Source of the DNA: Vibrio fortis
GTDB lineage: Bacteria > Pseudomonadota > Gammaproteobacteria > Enterobacterales > Vibrionaceae
Assembly (NCBI RefSeq): GCF_000695685.1
Contig: NZ_JFFR01000025.1
Coordinates: 1-64,000, forward strand
Direction of reading: 5' to 3'
DNA: 64,000 nt
Of this stretch, positions 18,928 through 29,263 are shown one piece after another (position 1 is the first letter of the stretch; the number at the start of each line of letters is the position of its first letter). A program made the position numbers and the translations under genes. The notes under the pieces are model-generated. The model ran no database searches. It had not been told where the DNA came from and saw only the letters and a program-made list of their open reading frames with translations.

Positions 18928-19751
18928 TGAGTCTGAATCTATTTTTCGATACATTCCTAGGCACTGTGACAGATGTGATCCCGATTGCCGCTATCATTTT
19001 CGGCTTTCAGTTGGCCGTTCTTCGCAAGCCGGTTACCAATCTGATGAGAGTCATTCTTGGCTTTTTTTACGTCATACTGGGTTTAACGCTTTTCTTAATG
19101 GGGCTAGAACTTGCCTTGTTCCCATTGGGAGAGACGATGGCAATGCAGCTGACGGCTCCAGACTTTTTGAGTAACTTTAAATTCAGCGATGGTCAGCAGC
19201 TTGGCTGGTTCGACTATTATTGGGTCTATCTTTTCGCCTTCTTTATCGGCTTTAGTACCACGATTGCTGAGCCTTCACTTATCGCTGTTGCTATTAAGGC
19301 GAATCAGGTCTCTGGTGGCAGTATTAGTGTCAATGGGTTACGTATTGCCGTCGCGTTAGGGGTGGCCATTGGTATCTCTTTAGGGAGCTATCGGATTGTC
19401 GCGGGCGATCCTATTCATTACTACATTATCTGTGGCTATGTGGTGGTGGTCATTCAGACATTTTATGCACCGAAGCTGATTGTACCCCTGGCGTATGATT
19501 CAGGAGGTGTCACGACATCCACGGTTACAGTACCTTTGGTCACCGCATTAGGGCTCGGCTTGGCGTCGACAGTCCCCGGCCGAAACCCAGTAATCGACGG
19601 CTTTGGTTTGATCGCCTTTGCCAGCCTCTTCCCTATTATTTCTGTCATGTGTTACGCACAAATCACTCAATGGCTTAATAAATCACAGCAGGCAGAACCA
19701 AAGAACGCTCAGCCACAAGAAGTTCAATCACAAGAATATAAGGAGCAGTAG
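18924..19751 (+). CDS. DUF1538 integral membrane protein, second half-unit
   Basis: A 275-residue membrane protein paralogous to its neighbour. Matching signatures are [33 protein letters not shown] and [20 protein letters not shown], then [19 protein letters not shown]. It has about seven hydrophobic segments and a charged, glutamine-rich tail of some 25 residues ([17 protein letters not shown]), probably cytoplasmic and a possible contact for the soluble partners. Translation starts within the stop of the first gene (overlap 18924-18927) and ends directly before the PII-like ATG, which implies translational coupling and fixed stoichiometry. Function unknown. Confidence 0.85.
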   Translation: MMSLNLFFDTFLGTVTDVIPIAAIIFGFQLAVLRKPVTNLMRVILGFFYVILGLTLFLMGLELALFPLGETMAMQLTAPDFLSNFKFSDGQQLGWFDYYWVYLFAFFIGFSTTIAEPSLIAVAIKANQVSGGSISVNGLRIAVALGVAIGISLGSYRIVAGDPIHYYIICGYVVVVIQTFYAPKLIVPLAYDSGGVTTSTVTVPLVTALGLGLASTVPGRNPVIDGFGLIAFASLFPIISVMCYAQITQWLNKSQQAEPKNAQPQEVQSQEYKEQ

Positions 19752-20102
19752 ATGCGTTTCAAACTCATTTTAGCCTTTGTTGAAGACAGTAAGACGGACA
19801 TCGTTCTTGATGCGGCGCGCGGTGCTGGGGCGACAGGCGCAACGGTGATCAGCAATGCTCGTGGAGAAGGGCTTAATCAAAAGCGAACATTTTTTGGGTT
19901 AACGCTAGAGGTTCAGAAAGACGTACTTTTATTTGTCGTTGAGGAGCACTTGTCTCGCCATATTCTCGAAACCATCAGTGAGGTGGGTGAGTTCGACCAA
20001 GAATCGGGGCAGGGGATTGCGGTACAGATTGACGTTGAGGATGCCGTCGGCGTAGCCCACCAAGTTGAAACATTAACCAAGGTTGTTGAGGACAAGCTAT
20101 GA
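19752..20102 (+). CDS. PII-like signalling protein
   Basis: A 116-residue protein of the PII/GlnB-like superfamily: RFKLILAFVEDSKTDIVLDAARGAGATGATVISNARGEG in short pieces resembles the beta-alpha-beta start, with a glycine-rich stretch where the T-loop begins. The loop (ARGEGLNQKRTFFG) is shorter than in GlnB/GlnK and lacks the uridylylated tyrosine context, so this is not a canonical nitrogen PII. Family members are trimers that bind adenine nucleotides and regulate transporters. No gap separates it from the DUF1538 gene, and its stop overlaps the CBS ATG. The likely job is to gate or sense for the membrane pair, inferred from context only. Confidence 0.8.
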   Translation: MRFKLILAFVEDSKTDIVLDAARGAGATGATVISNARGEGLNQKRTFFGLTLEVQKDVLLFVVEEHLSRHILETISEVGEFDQESGQGIAVQIDVEDAVGVAHQVETLTKVVEDKL

Positions 20103-20509
20103 GCGAACAACAAACAATGTGCGTCGCTGACGTGATGGCGAATACCTACATTATTGTGGATGGATTGATCACCGTTGATGAAGCGATCAGGTTAGCTAGG
20201 CAGCATCAGGTCAAAGCGCTCATCGTTGATAAACGTCACGATGGTGATGAGTACGGTATTGTGTTGATGAATGATATTGCTAAACAGGTCTTGGCTAAGA
20301 ATCGAGCGCCGCAACGGACTAATATCTACGAAATCATGACTAAGCCTGCGTTGAGTGTATCAGCGGATATGAATGTTAAGTATTGCGCTCGATTGTTTGA
20401 GCGTTTCGGTGTGAGCCGAGCGCCAGTGATTCAAGAGGGAAAAATTATCGGCATGGTCAGTTACAATAATATCGTGATAAATGGCATGGCGAAGGATGAC
20501 GTGAAGTAA
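20099..20509 (+). CDS. Tandem CBS-domain protein
   Basis: A 136-residue protein made of two CBS motifs: VADVMANTYIIVDGLITVDEA with KALIVDK (first) and IYEIMTKPALSVSADMNV with SRAPVIQEGKIIGMVSYNNI (second). CBS pairs usually bind adenosine nucleotides and regulate attached or partner proteins. Nothing else is fused to it. It overlaps the PII-like gene by 4 bases (ATGA), making it the last gene of a four-gene unit. The operon therefore combines two membrane subunits with two potential nucleotide sensors. Confidence 0.88.
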   Translation: MSEQQTMCVADVMANTYIIVDGLITVDEAIRLARQHQVKALIVDKRHDGDEYGIVLMNDIAKQVLAKNRAPQRTNIYEIMTKPALSVSADMNVKYCARLFERFGVSRAPVIQEGKIIGMVSYNNIVINGMAKDDVK

Positions 20510-20553
20510 GTGTAACCGTACAATAGGCCCATAGTTTTTATGGAGATGTACGC

Positions 20554-21099
20554 GTGAAATTATTTTTTGCTTCAGACTTACATGGTTCGCTACCAGCGAC
20601 TGAAAAAGTGCTAGAGCTATACAAGGCATCCGGTGCCCAATACTTAGTGCTATTGGGCGATACACTAAATCATGGGCCAAGAAACCCTGTCCCTGAAGGT
20701 TACAATCCTCCAGCTGTTGCGGATAAATTAAATGAGTTTGCTTCGCAGATTATTGCAGTACGAGGTAACTGTGATAGTGAAGTGGATCAGATGCTGCTTT
20801 CGTTTCCTATGATGATGGATTACTCGTGGGTGTTGTTGCCTACGGGACAGCGTATCTTTCTGACCCATGGTCATCTGTATAACACCAACAAGCGTCCTCC
20901 ATTGAATTCAGGTGACGTTATTGCTCATGGCCATACTCATATCCCTGTTGCAGAGTACCAAGATGAAATTTTCATCTTTAATCCAAGCTCTGTCACCTTT
21001 CCTCGTGATGGCCACCCAGCCAGTTATGGTCTCTATGAGAACGGATTGTTTTCGGTCGTGAGTTTCGATGGTGAGGTGCTGAAGAGCGGCACTCTGTAA
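20554..21099 (+). CDS. yfcE: Metallophosphoesterase (YfcE-like)
   Basis: Calcineurin-like phosphodiesterase of 181 residues. The dinuclear metal ligands are visible in order: DLHG (8-11), GDTLNHG, RGNCDSE, THGH and GHTHIP. The length and sequence match E. coli YfcE, which cleaves artificial phosphodiesters; the physiological substrate is unknown. Translation starts at GTG 20554 with GGAG 8 bases upstream; the nearby ATG at 20546 is out of frame and closed at once. It is 44 bases after the CBS gene in the same direction and could be transcribed with it, though it is conserved separately. Confidence 0.92.
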   Translation: MKLFFASDLHGSLPATEKVLELYKASGAQYLVLLGDTLNHGPRNPVPEGYNPPAVADKLNEFASQIIAVRGNCDSEVDQMLLSFPMMMDYSWVLLPTGQRIFLTHGHLYNTNKRPPLNSGDVIAHGHTHIPVAEYQDEIFIFNPSSVTFPRDGHPASYGLYENGLFSVVSFDGEVLKSGTL

Positions 21100-21155
21100 C
21101 AGAATCCGCTTTCAATCTACTTTAATAACCTACCCTGAAAACATAGGGTCTGCGG

Positions 21156-21461
21156 CTATTTCGAGTCGACGTGGCCCAAATCTCGCTCTGGAGCAATAAT
21201 ATTACGAACTCTCTGTTTGAGTATTTTTGCTTCAGGGAACCCACCTTCGGCTTTTCTGTCCCAAATTTGTACTCCGCTACAAAAAATCTCGAATCGACCA
21301 CCTGTATCTGGACAAAGCGTGACAGCGCCAAGCTCTTCACTAAAGGTGTGTAGAAGCTCTTGAGATAACCAGCTAGCGCGCAACATCCAATTACACTGGC
21401 GACAGTAATAGATAGTGACTGTTGGCTTATCAGAAGCTTGATTAAGAGTAGATTGTTCCAT
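21156..21461 (-). CDS. SelT/SelW/SelH-family (Rdx) thioredoxin-like protein
   Basis: A 101-residue Rdx-family protein. The redox motif C20-R-Q-C23 lies after the first beta strand (VTIYYCRQCNW), where eukaryotic SelW has Cys-x-x-Sec. FEIFCSGVQIWDRKAEGGFPEAKILKQRVR is the conserved second half. The frame is open further upstream, but the Met at 21461 is preferred because it has a GAGA ribosome site at normal distance and gives the family length; the upstream part would run into the toxRS terminator. It runs in the same direction as toxRS, 109 bases downstream of the toxS stop, behind that terminator. Confidence 0.85.
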   Translation of the reverse strand: MEQSTLNQASDKPTVTIYYCRQCNWMLRASWLSQELLHTFSEELGAVTLCPDTGGRFEIFCSGVQIWDRKAEGGFPEAKILKQRVRNIIAPERDLGHVDSK

Positions 21462-21524
21462 GTCGTGTTCTCTCATCGGTGGTATGGATTCGTTCGTTTT
21501 ACTAAACACATAGTCATAGATAGC

Positions 21525-21550
21525 AAAAAGGGGCGTCATGCCCCTTTTTT
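21525..21550 (-). terminator. Terminator after toxRS
   Basis: AAAAAGGGGC and GCCCCTTTTTT pair around a short loop. It lies directly after the toxS stop on the minus strand. Confidence 0.92.
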
Positions 21551-21569
21551 ATCTTAAATATTGAGTGAC

Positions 21570-22085
21570 TTAGTTAGAAAACAATACTGTAGAACCGTGG
21601 TTCAAGCTAGTTAATAACAGTGCCTTTGGATTTACGATATCAATTCTTCTACTTTGCTCTGCATCCATTTTGATGACTTGAGTGATCAAATCCAACTGCT
21701 GTTGTGAGAAGTCTTGGCGCTGCGCCGAAGTTACGTCTTTAAACTCAGTTGGTGATACTAGTAAGTAGTTGTCGTTGATGTCCCACTGTCCAGTCTCTGA
21801 AATGTTGATGACATTGGCTGGTGCGGTTTCTGTACCGTACAGTCTAACAATCGACATTCTTAGATATGTGCCGTTTGGTAGATACTTAGCATTTGAAGAT
21901 AGCTCTACCTTACGCAGTGGACCAATTGTGTCTTCTTGCTTGTTTTCAGTAATGAGAGTCACCATCTTTGACTGCCATTCATGTGCAGTTAAAAGGCGCT
22001 CAACCTTGGCATCGCTGCCCCAATACAACCAACCGCTGAATAGTGCAGAAGCTACGAGTAACGCGAGTGAGATTTTTAATTTCAT
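21570..22085 (-). CDS. toxS: ToxS, partner of ToxR
   Basis: ToxS, 171 residues, is an inner-membrane protein with a short cytoplasmic start, one membrane segment (about 4-20, ISLALLVASALFSGWLYW) and a periplasmic domain that stabilises the ToxR periplasmic domain and protects it from proteolysis. Recognisable pieces are LLTAHEWQSKM, NGTYLRMSIVRLY and ETGQWDINDNYLLVSPTEF. The start MKLKISLALL at 22085 lies one base before the toxR stop, so the two genes are translationally coupled. An upstream in-frame Met exists inside toxR and is unlikely to be used. Confidence 0.95.
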   Translation of the reverse strand: MKLKISLALLVASALFSGWLYWGSDAKVERLLTAHEWQSKMVTLITENKQEDTIGPLRKVELSSNAKYLPNGTYLRMSIVRLYGTETAPANVINISETGQWDINDNYLLVSPTEFKDVTSAQRQDFSQQQLDLITQVIKMDAEQSRRIDIVNPKALLLTSLNHGSTVLFSN

Positions 22086-22086
22086 A

Positions 22087-22992
22087 TTACTGGTCACCCT
22101 TACAAATTTCACTTAGGTCAGTTTGGTTAGCGTAAAGTCTTAGTGTGATGTTCTCACTTGAGTACTCTTGCGCATGGATGTAGTTAAGAGCCAAGTTATT
22201 GGTTTGACCGCCAGTCGCAATGATCTGTGTCGGTTTGAGCTGACCACCATGCTCTGCATTGTAGTGCGTGACACATTTTTCAATCGCAGGAATCCAGCCC
22301 GATAAATCTGGGTGATTAATTGGTGATTGGATCTGTACACCGTCTACTTCTGTCAACGTTCGGAACTCAGACTCAGCAGGATTCGTAAACGTAACAACTA
22401 AGATCGGCAGTAGAACCGCTAGGAAGCACAGTGCGCGATATAGCCATTTATTTTCAGCAGGTGAAGCTGCATTAGCACTAGCGCTTTGGCTAGGGACTTC
22501 AGGCTTAGCGGCTGGTGTTGGAGATGCAATTGGCTCAACAGGTGCTGCTTCAGCGGTTTCTTCAACTGGATTTTGTGTTGAACTCACTGCTTCCGCTACA
22601 ACTTCTTGTTTTTCAATTGAAGCGGTTTGATCGCTTGATGAAAACGGCGCTGAACGTTCTACCGTAGCAATAAACTGGTAGCCACGCTTTGGCACAGTCT
22701 TTACAAACTCTGGGGATTTGGTCGAGTCTTTGAGCATTTTACGCAGCGTAGAGATTGCTTGGGTTAGGCTTGAGTCGTCAACCTCAAAACCTTGGTCACG
22801 CCATACGTATTCGTGAAGTTCGTTTCGAGTGATCACTTCATTCGGTCTTTCTGAAAGCATAAGGAGAATGCGGCTTTCATTGCTGCCTAAACGAACGATC
22901 TCGCCTTCGTTGGTCTGATCAACGAGGGAATTACTATTAGGGTCAAATACAAATCGCTGCGCGAGAATAAACTTTGTGCCGATATTGCTCAT
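22087..22992 (-). CDS. toxR: ToxR transmembrane transcription regulator
   Basis: ToxR, 301 residues, is a membrane-bound activator that in vibrios controls outer-membrane porins and, in pathogens, virulence genes. The cytoplasmic OmpR-type winged helix (about 8-110) has LMLSERPNEVITRNELHEYVW, SLTQAISTLRKML and VPKRGYQFIA. A long Pro/Ala/Glu-rich linker (about 115-180) is followed by one membrane segment (about 184-202) and a periplasmic domain with the cysteine pair Cys240 and Cys297. Variation in the linker is normal between species. Its presence does not indicate pathogenicity, because non-pathogenic vibrios carry it too. It is divergent from htpG, as in other vibrios. Confidence 0.97.
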   Translation of the reverse strand: MSNIGTKFILAQRFVFDPNSNSLVDQTNEGEIVRLGSNESRILLMLSERPNEVITRNELHEYVWRDQGFEVDDSSLTQAISTLRKMLKDSTKSPEFVKTVPKRGYQFIATVERSAPFSSSDQTASIEKQEVVAEAVSSTQNPVEETAEAAPVEPIASPTPAAKPEVPSQSASANAASPAENKWLYRALCFLAVLLPILVVTFTNPAESEFRTLTEVDGVQIQSPINHPDLSGWIPAIEKCVTHYNAEHGGQLKPTQIIATGGQTNNLALNYIHAQEYSSENITLRLYANQTDLSEICKGDQ

Positions 22993-23160
22993 TGAACTCT
23001 TCTATGTTTTTGAGTGGTTTTTTGGATGCGAAATAGACAAATTGCGAAGGAATTCAGCTTCAATTCCATCTAAATCATGATTCTTTTATGTTCTTTTATA
23101 TTTATGATCCTTAGCATAATAAAAACAGATCAAAAAAACAGTGTTTTTATGATTTTTGAC

Positions 23161-23188
23161 CTTGAATTTACAATTGTCATCCTCATGT
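23161..23188 (+). promoter_or_regulatory. Candidate sigma-32 (heat shock) promoter for htpG
   Basis: CTTGAAT (-35) and CCTCATGT (-10) are separated by 13 bases, fitting the sigma-32 pattern CTTGAAA-N11-16-CCCATnT. The -10 is about 77 bases before the htpG ATG, in the region shared with the toxR promoter. Confidence 0.7.
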
Positions 23189-23264
23189 TAATGAACATGC
23201 TGGGGGGACAAACAGAACATCCTTCCGATTTTGACGTTTAAAGTATAGATGTTTTGGAGTAAAA

Positions 23265-25169
23265 ATGAGCGAAACAGCAACGCAAAATAAAGAGACTCGT
23301 GGCTTTCAATCAGAAGTTAAGCAGTTGCTTCACTTGATGATTCACTCACTATATTCAAACAAAGAGATCTTCCTTCGTGAACTGATCTCAAATGCATCTG
23401 ACGCTGCAGACAAGCTGCGTTTCCAAGCATTATCAAACGGTGATTTGTACCAAGGTGATGCTGACCTTGGCGTGAAGCTTTCTTTCGATGCTGACGCAAA
23501 TACCCTAACCATATCTGATAATGGTATTGGTATGAGCCGCGAAGATGTGATCGAGCATTTAGGTACGATTGCAAAATCAGGCACGGCAGACTTTTTCTCT
23601 AAGCTTTCTGAAGACCAAAGCAAAGACTCTCAATTGATTGGTCAATTTGGTGTTGGCTTTTACTCGGCATTTATCGTTGCGGACGCAGTAACTGTTCGTA
23701 CTCGCGCCGCTGGCCTAGCAAACGACGAAGCGGTTCAATGGCACTCTGCGGGTGAAGGTGAGTACACAATTGAGACCATCTCAAAAGAGTCTCGTGGTAC
23801 TGACATCATCCTTCATATGCGTGACGAAGGTAAAGAGTTCCTAAATGAGTGGCGTCTACGCGACGTCATCAGTAAATACTCTGACCATATCGGTATCCCA
23901 GTTTCGATTCTAACTGCAGTAAAAGATGACGAAGGTAAAGACACCGAAGAGAAGAAGTGGGAGCAAATCAACAAAGCTCAAGCTCTTTGGACTCGCAACA
24001 AGTCAGACATTACTAAAGAAGAGTACCAAGAGTTCTACAAGCATGTTTCTCACGACTTTGCTGACGCTCTGACTTGGAGTCACAACAAAGTTGAAGGTAA
24101 AAACGATTACACAAGCCTGCTTTACATCCCATCTAAAGCACCTTGGGATATGATGAACCGTGACCACAAGAGCGGCTTAAAGCTTTATGTACAACGTGTG
24201 TTCATCATGGATGACGCAGAGCAATTTATGCCATCTTACATGCGATTCGTACGCGGCCTGATTGACTCAAACGATCTACCGCTGAACGTATCACGTGAAA
24301 TCCTGCAAGATAACAAGGTAACTCAGTCTCTTCGTGGTGCATGTACTAAGCGTGTACTTACTATGCTTGAGCGCATGGCAAAAAATGACAACGAGAAGTA
24401 CCTAGAGTTCTGGAAAGAGTTCGGCCTAGTAATGAAAGAAGGCCCAGCAGAAGACATGGCAAACAAAGAGAAGATTGCCGGCCTACTGCGCTTTGCTTCA
24501 ACGGAAGTGGACTCTTCTGAACAGGCAATCAGCCTAGCGTCTTACGTTGAGCGTATGAAAGAAGGTCAAGATAAGATCTACTACTTAACGGCAGACAGCT
24601 ACACAGCAGCGAAGAACAGTCCTCACCTAGAGCAATTTAAAGCGAAAGGGATTGAGGTGGTACTGATGTTTGATCGTATCGACGAATTCTTGATGAACTA
24701 CCTAACTGAGTTCGACGGTAAGCAGTTCCAATCTATCACTAAGGCTGGCCTGGATCTAAGCAAGTTCGAAGGTGAAGAAGAGAAAGAGAAGCAGAAAGAG
24801 ACAGAAGAAGAGTTCAAGTCTGTTATCGAGCGCACTCAATCTTACCTAGGTGATCGTGTTAAAGAGGTTCGTACAACATTTAAGCTGGCAAACACACCTG
24901 CAGTTGTTGTTACTGATGATTTCGAAATGGGTACGCAAATGGCGAAGCTTCTTGAAGCTGCTGGACAGGCCGCACCTGAAGTGAAATACATCTTTGAGAT
25001 TAACCCTGAACATGCACTTGTTAAGCAAATGGCTGATGAAGCGGACGAACAAGCGTTTGGTCGCTGGGTTGAGCTTCTACTTGGTCAAGCAATGTTGGCA
25101 GAGAAGGGTTCAATGGAAGATCCATCACAGTTCTTGGGTGCAATCAATGAACTGTTGTCGAAACGCTAA
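23265..25169 (+). CDS. htpG: Hsp90-family chaperone HtpG
   Basis: Bacterial Hsp90, 634 residues, a cytoplasmic ATP-dependent dimeric chaperone. The N-terminal GHKL ATPase domain has [21 protein letters not shown] and [11 protein letters not shown]. The middle domain contains [11 protein letters not shown] with the catalytic Arg region, and the C-terminal dimerisation domain ends without the eukaryotic MEEVD. Length matches the family. A heat-shock-type promoter lies upstream and a terminator downstream. Divergence from toxR is a hallmark of the genus. Confidence 0.98.
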   Translation: MSETATQNKETRGFQSEVKQLLHLMIHSLYSNKEIFLRELISNASDAADKLRFQALSNGDLYQGDADLGVKLSFDADANTLTISDNGIGMSREDVIEHLGTIAKSGTADFFSKLSEDQSKDSQLIGQFGVGFYSAFIVADAVTVRTRAAGLANDEAVQWHSAGEGEYTIETISKESRGTDIILHMRDEGKEFLNEWRLRDVISKYSDHIGIPVSILTAVKDDEGKDTEEKKWEQINKAQALWTRNKSDITKEEYQEFYKHVSHDFADALTWSHNKVEGKNDYTSLLYIPSKAPWDMMNRDHKSGLKLYVQRVFIMDDAEQFMPSYMRFVRGLIDSNDLPLNVSREILQDNKVTQSLRGACTKRVLTMLERMAKNDNEKYLEFWKEFGLVMKEGPAEDMANKEKIAGLLRFASTEVDSSEQAISLASYVERMKEGQDKIYYLTADSYTAAKNSPHLEQFKAKGIEVVLMFDRIDEFLMNYLTEFDGKQFQSITKAGLDLSKFEGEEEKEKQKETEEEFKSVIERTQSYLGDRVKEVRTTFKLANTPAVVVTDDFEMGTQMAKLLEAAGQAAPEVKYIFEINPEHALVKQMADEADEQAFGRWVELLLGQAMLAEKGSMEDPSQFLGAINELLSKR

Positions 25170-25203
25170 GCTTTCGACTTTGGGCTAAAAGTCTAATTGT
25201 ATT

Positions 25204-25230
25204 AAAAAGCTCGCAAATGCGGGCTTTTTT
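25204..25230 (+). terminator. Terminator after htpG
   Basis: AAAAAGCTCGCA pairs with TGCGGGCTTTTTT (one mismatch), ending in a T-run. Confidence 0.9.
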
Positions 25231-25409
25231 AATGAACGTCGTTGAACGGTCGTCATTAGGTTAAAAAATGGAAAGGAGTGAGGCATCGATCTTCAACCTT
25301 ACATTCTTTAGTCTTAAATTCAGCCATAATGAATATTAATGTGGTAGAATGCTCGACCTAATCGGGTAGCAATCGTTAAATTGGTTTCTACCTGTATGAT
25401 TTTTAAACG

Positions 25410-26168
<759 letters not shown>

Positions 26169-26204
26169 TTGGCTAACAGCCAGTTTTATAATTTGATATA
26201 TTGG

Positions 26205-26230
26205 AAGCGACCGGTTAGGTCGCTTTTTTT
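26205..26230 (+). terminator. Terminator after adk
   Basis: AAGCGACC pairs with GGTCGCTT around a 6-base loop, followed by T residues. Confidence 0.92.
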
Positions 26231-26387
26231 ATATTGATGCTCAGTCAGGTTCGAGTATGTAATCGCTAAAGTGGTTGTTAGATTACATGAAATGAATCGA
26301 AAGTCTGAATAGGTATATCAAGGTGATCCCAAGAGTAACTGGCTGAGTATAAAGCTTTCCAAATTTCATTAATGGTCTCAGGTATCT

Positions 26388-27350
26388 ATGGAAAACAAAA
26401 AAAAGCAGGGTGTGTTGTTGGTGAACTTAGGGACACCTGATGCAGCAACTCCTGCAGCTGTGCGCCGTTTTTTAAGCGAATTTCTGCATGACAAGCGAGT
26501 AGTGAGCCTCACTCGCTGGCTTTGGTGCCCGATTCTTCATGGCGTGATCTTACCAATCCGCTCACCTAAAGTTGCAAAGCTCTACCAATCTGTGTGGATG
26601 GACCAAGGGTCGCCTCTGTTGGTTTACTCCCAACGTCAGGTCGCTAAGCTACAAGATAAATTGCAGATGCCAGTCGCGCTTGGTATGACTTATGGCAACC
26701 CAAGTCTAAAATCAGGTATTGAAGCCCTAATGGCGCAAGGTGTCGAAGAGGTCATTGTACTGCCGCTTTACCCTCAATATTCTGGTACAACGACGGCTGC
26801 AGTATCTGACGGACTGACCAAAGCGTTCAAGCAACTACCAGTGATACCGGGTTACCGCTTTATCCGTGATTACTACAGTCACCCAGGCTACGTTAAAGCT
26901 CTGGCTGAGAGTGTGAGAAAGCATTGGCGTGAAAATGGGCAAGGTGACCATCTTGTTTGTTCTTTCCACGGTATTCCGAAGCGTTTGGCTGACCAAGGCG
27001 ATATTTATCCTCAACATTGTGAGCAAACGACCGAGTTGTTAGCCCAAGAGCTTGGTTTGTCTGCAGACAAGATTACCATGACGTATCAGTCACGCTTTGG
27101 TCGTGAAGAATGGCTTAAGCCATATACGGACGAAACGTTAGAAGAGTTGCCAAAGCAAGGCATTAAGAAGCTCGACATCATGGCTCCGGCGTTCTCTGTA
27201 GATTGCTTGGAAACATTGGAAGAAATCTCTGATCAATGTAAAGAGACCTTCATTGAAGCTGGTGGCGAAGCCTTCAGTTACATTAAATGCCTTAACGATA
27301 ATGATGAACATATCCAAATGATGGCAGAACTCGTCGAGATGCATCGATAG
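26388..27350 (+). CDS. hemH: Ferrochelatase
   Basis: Final enzyme of heme synthesis, inserting Fe(II) into protoporphyrin IX; 320 residues. Metal-site His194 lies in CSFHGIPKR, and the conserved Glu is in [28 protein letters not shown] at the start, [12 protein letters not shown] and [15 protein letters not shown] are typical. It is membrane-associated but has no membrane segment. adk-hemH adjacency is common in vibrios and enterics. The ribosome site is weak (CAGGTA). Confidence 0.97.
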   Translation: MENKKKQGVLLVNLGTPDAATPAAVRRFLSEFLHDKRVVSLTRWLWCPILHGVILPIRSPKVAKLYQSVWMDQGSPLLVYSQRQVAKLQDKLQMPVALGMTYGNPSLKSGIEALMAQGVEEVIVLPLYPQYSGTTTAAVSDGLTKAFKQLPVIPGYRFIRDYYSHPGYVKALAESVRKHWRENGQGDHLVCSFHGIPKRLADQGDIYPQHCEQTTELLAQELGLSADKITMTYQSRFGREEWLKPYTDETLEELPKQGIKKLDIMAPAFSVDCLETLEEISDQCKETFIEAGGEAFSYIKCLNDNDEHIQMMAELVEMHR

Positions 27351-27373
27351 TTAAACGACATTATTGAAAACAG

Positions 27374-27405
27374 AAAAGGAGTGACTCACAGAGCCACTCC
27401 TTTTT
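27374..27405. terminator. Bidirectional terminator between hemH and the peptide transporter
   Basis: GGAGTG-a-CTC pairs with GAG-c-CACTCC and is flanked by A and T runs. It can end both convergent transcripts. Confidence 0.9.
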
Positions 27406-27433
27406 ATTTATCTACTGTTTGTTGAGTCGAGTA

Positions 27434-28825
27434 TTAAGCTAGCGAAGTTTGTGCATTAGTCTCTTCTGACTCGGTATTCACAGGGTTGCCTTCGACACCA
27501 TGCATCCAAGCAACCAGCTTGTTCGCACAAAGAAGTAGAATCACACCACTAATCGTTGCTGAGATAGCAATACCACTAAAGATAGCCATTGCACCTAGCT
27601 CACCGACGTGAGAACCCACTAGACCAGCTACATAGTTTGCGATCGCATTGAAACCGAACCATGCACCCATCATCAAAGAAGCGAGGCGAAGAGGAGCCAG
27701 TTTCGTTACTAGTGATAGCCCAATCGGCGATAGGCACAACTCGCCAAGAGTATGGAAGAAGAACGCGCCAACTAACCATAGCATTGAAGTCTTAACGCTT
27801 AGGTCGCCACCTTGTTCCATAACAGCACCGATCATACAAACGAAGCCAAGAGCTAAGAAGAATAGCGCCATAGCAAACTTGACTGGTGAGTTTGGTTCAC
27901 GCTTGCCTAGTTTCACCCAAAATGCAGCGATAATTGGTGCCAGCGTAATAATGAAGAATGGGTTTAGAGATTGGAACCAAGCAGCTGGTACCTCAAAATC
28001 GCCAATCATACGGTCAGTGTATTGCTGAGTGTAGATGTTCATTAGACCGCCCGCTTGTTCAAAGCCAGCCCAGAAAACAATCACGAACAGACCCATGATC
28101 AAAATAACTTTTAGTCGATCGAACTCTTCTTTGGTTAGTGGCGCTTTTTCTTTCGATTTGCTTAGCGCTTTTGCGCGAGCAGCCGCTGGTACGGAGCCGA
28201 TATCACCTAACCAAGACTGGGCCATTGTCATTTGCATAACAAGGCTGATGACCATACCGATACCTGCAGCAAGGAAACCAGCTTTCCAGCCATATGAATC
28301 CACAGCAGCACCAGAAATTAGACCACCAAGCAGTGCTCCTAGGTTGATGCCCATGTAGAAAATAGTAAATGCGCCGTCACGACGGTTGTCGCCTTCTTGA
28401 TAAAGGTCGCCAACCATAGTTGAGATGTTTGGCTTGAACATGCCGTTACCGCTGATCAGCAGAGCCAAGCCAAGGTAAAGTGCGCTCACCTGGTCTAATC
28501 CCATAAAGCCGTTAGGTAGTGCTAAAGTGAACTGACCCAATGCCATCAACACGCCACCAATGAGAATCGATTTACGTTGACCTAGGTAGTTGTCTGCAAT
28601 CCAACCACCAATAAGTGGGGTAATGTAAACAAGACCAGTGTAGATGCCGTAAAGATCCAGTGCATCTTTGGTTGACCAACCTAGGCCGCCATTGATGGTG
28701 GTATCTGTTAAAAACAGAACAAGGATGGCACGCATTGCATAGTAGGAGAAGCGCTCCCACAGTTCTGTACTAAAGAGTAGAAACAGCCCTCTTGGGTGGC
28801 CGAAGATGTTGTGTGTGTTTGGCAT
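27434..28825 (-). CDS. Proton-dependent oligopeptide transporter (POT/PTR2 family)
   Basis: Inner-membrane MFS transporter of 463 residues. The POT signature is intact: E21-x-x-E24-R25 in ELWERFSYYAMRAIL, needed for proton coupling. GGWIADNYLGQRKSIL and FSIFYMGIN-like FTIFYMGINLGALLGG are also present. About 12 to 14 hydrophobic segments can be counted. It takes up di- and tripeptides with protons, by family. At 463 residues it is somewhat shorter than E. coli DtpA (500). It stands alone, convergent with hemH. Confidence 0.92.
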   Translation of the reverse strand: MPNTHNIFGHPRGLFLLFSTELWERFSYYAMRAILVLFLTDTTINGGLGWSTKDALDLYGIYTGLVYITPLIGGWIADNYLGQRKSILIGGVLMALGQFTLALPNGFMGLDQVSALYLGLALLISGNGMFKPNISTMVGDLYQEGDNRRDGAFTIFYMGINLGALLGGLISGAAVDSYGWKAGFLAAGIGMVISLVMQMTMAQSWLGDIGSVPAAARAKALSKSKEKAPLTKEEFDRLKVILIMGLFVIVFWAGFEQAGGLMNIYTQQYTDRMIGDFEVPAAWFQSLNPFFIITLAPIIAAFWVKLGKREPNSPVKFAMALFFLALGFVCMIGAVMEQGGDLSVKTSMLWLVGAFFFHTLGELCLSPIGLSLVTKLAPLRLASLMMGAWFGFNAIANYVAGLVGSHVGELGAMAIFSGIAISATISGVILLLCANKLVAWMHGVEGNPVNTESEETNAQTSLA

Positions 28826-29263
28826 AAGTTTTACTAATTTTAGATATTAAAAGATTTTATAGCCACTCATGTATACATACCCGGATAAAAAGCTGCAATA
28901 GGGTGTTTTTATAGTGATGACAATTAAAATTTGTTAAGTAGATGATTTAGTTTGTTTTTATTGGAAATGTTGGACGGTATTTATGTGCTGCAAACTAATT
29001 TTCCATTATTGAACAAGGTGTTATTGATGGCTTTTTAGCTTGTAAGTAACAATTTGTGATTTGTAAGCGTATGTATTTTGCTCTGTATTTTTAGGTGCGC
29101 CTTACTGGATAATTCGGGTTGTGGTTATCGATAAAGTTATTTTTGTTGATTAATTGGTCTATTCCGCAATATTTGTTAGCGATAGGCAATTCATGTCATT
29201 AACGTGAGTTAATCCGAATTTGGCTATGTTAAGATGTAAAAAAAATACAAAATGGCTAGGAAA
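28826..29263. other. Divergent intergenic region before rfaH
   Basis: About 440 AT-rich bases between the peptide transporter (minus) and rfaH (plus). I see no RNA gene, repeat or clear operator in it. Confidence 0.4.

Noticed and set aside
21462..21539. N-terminal extension of the SelW-like protein
   Set aside because: It would start inside the toxRS terminator and has no ribosome site; the Met at 21461 gives the normal family length.
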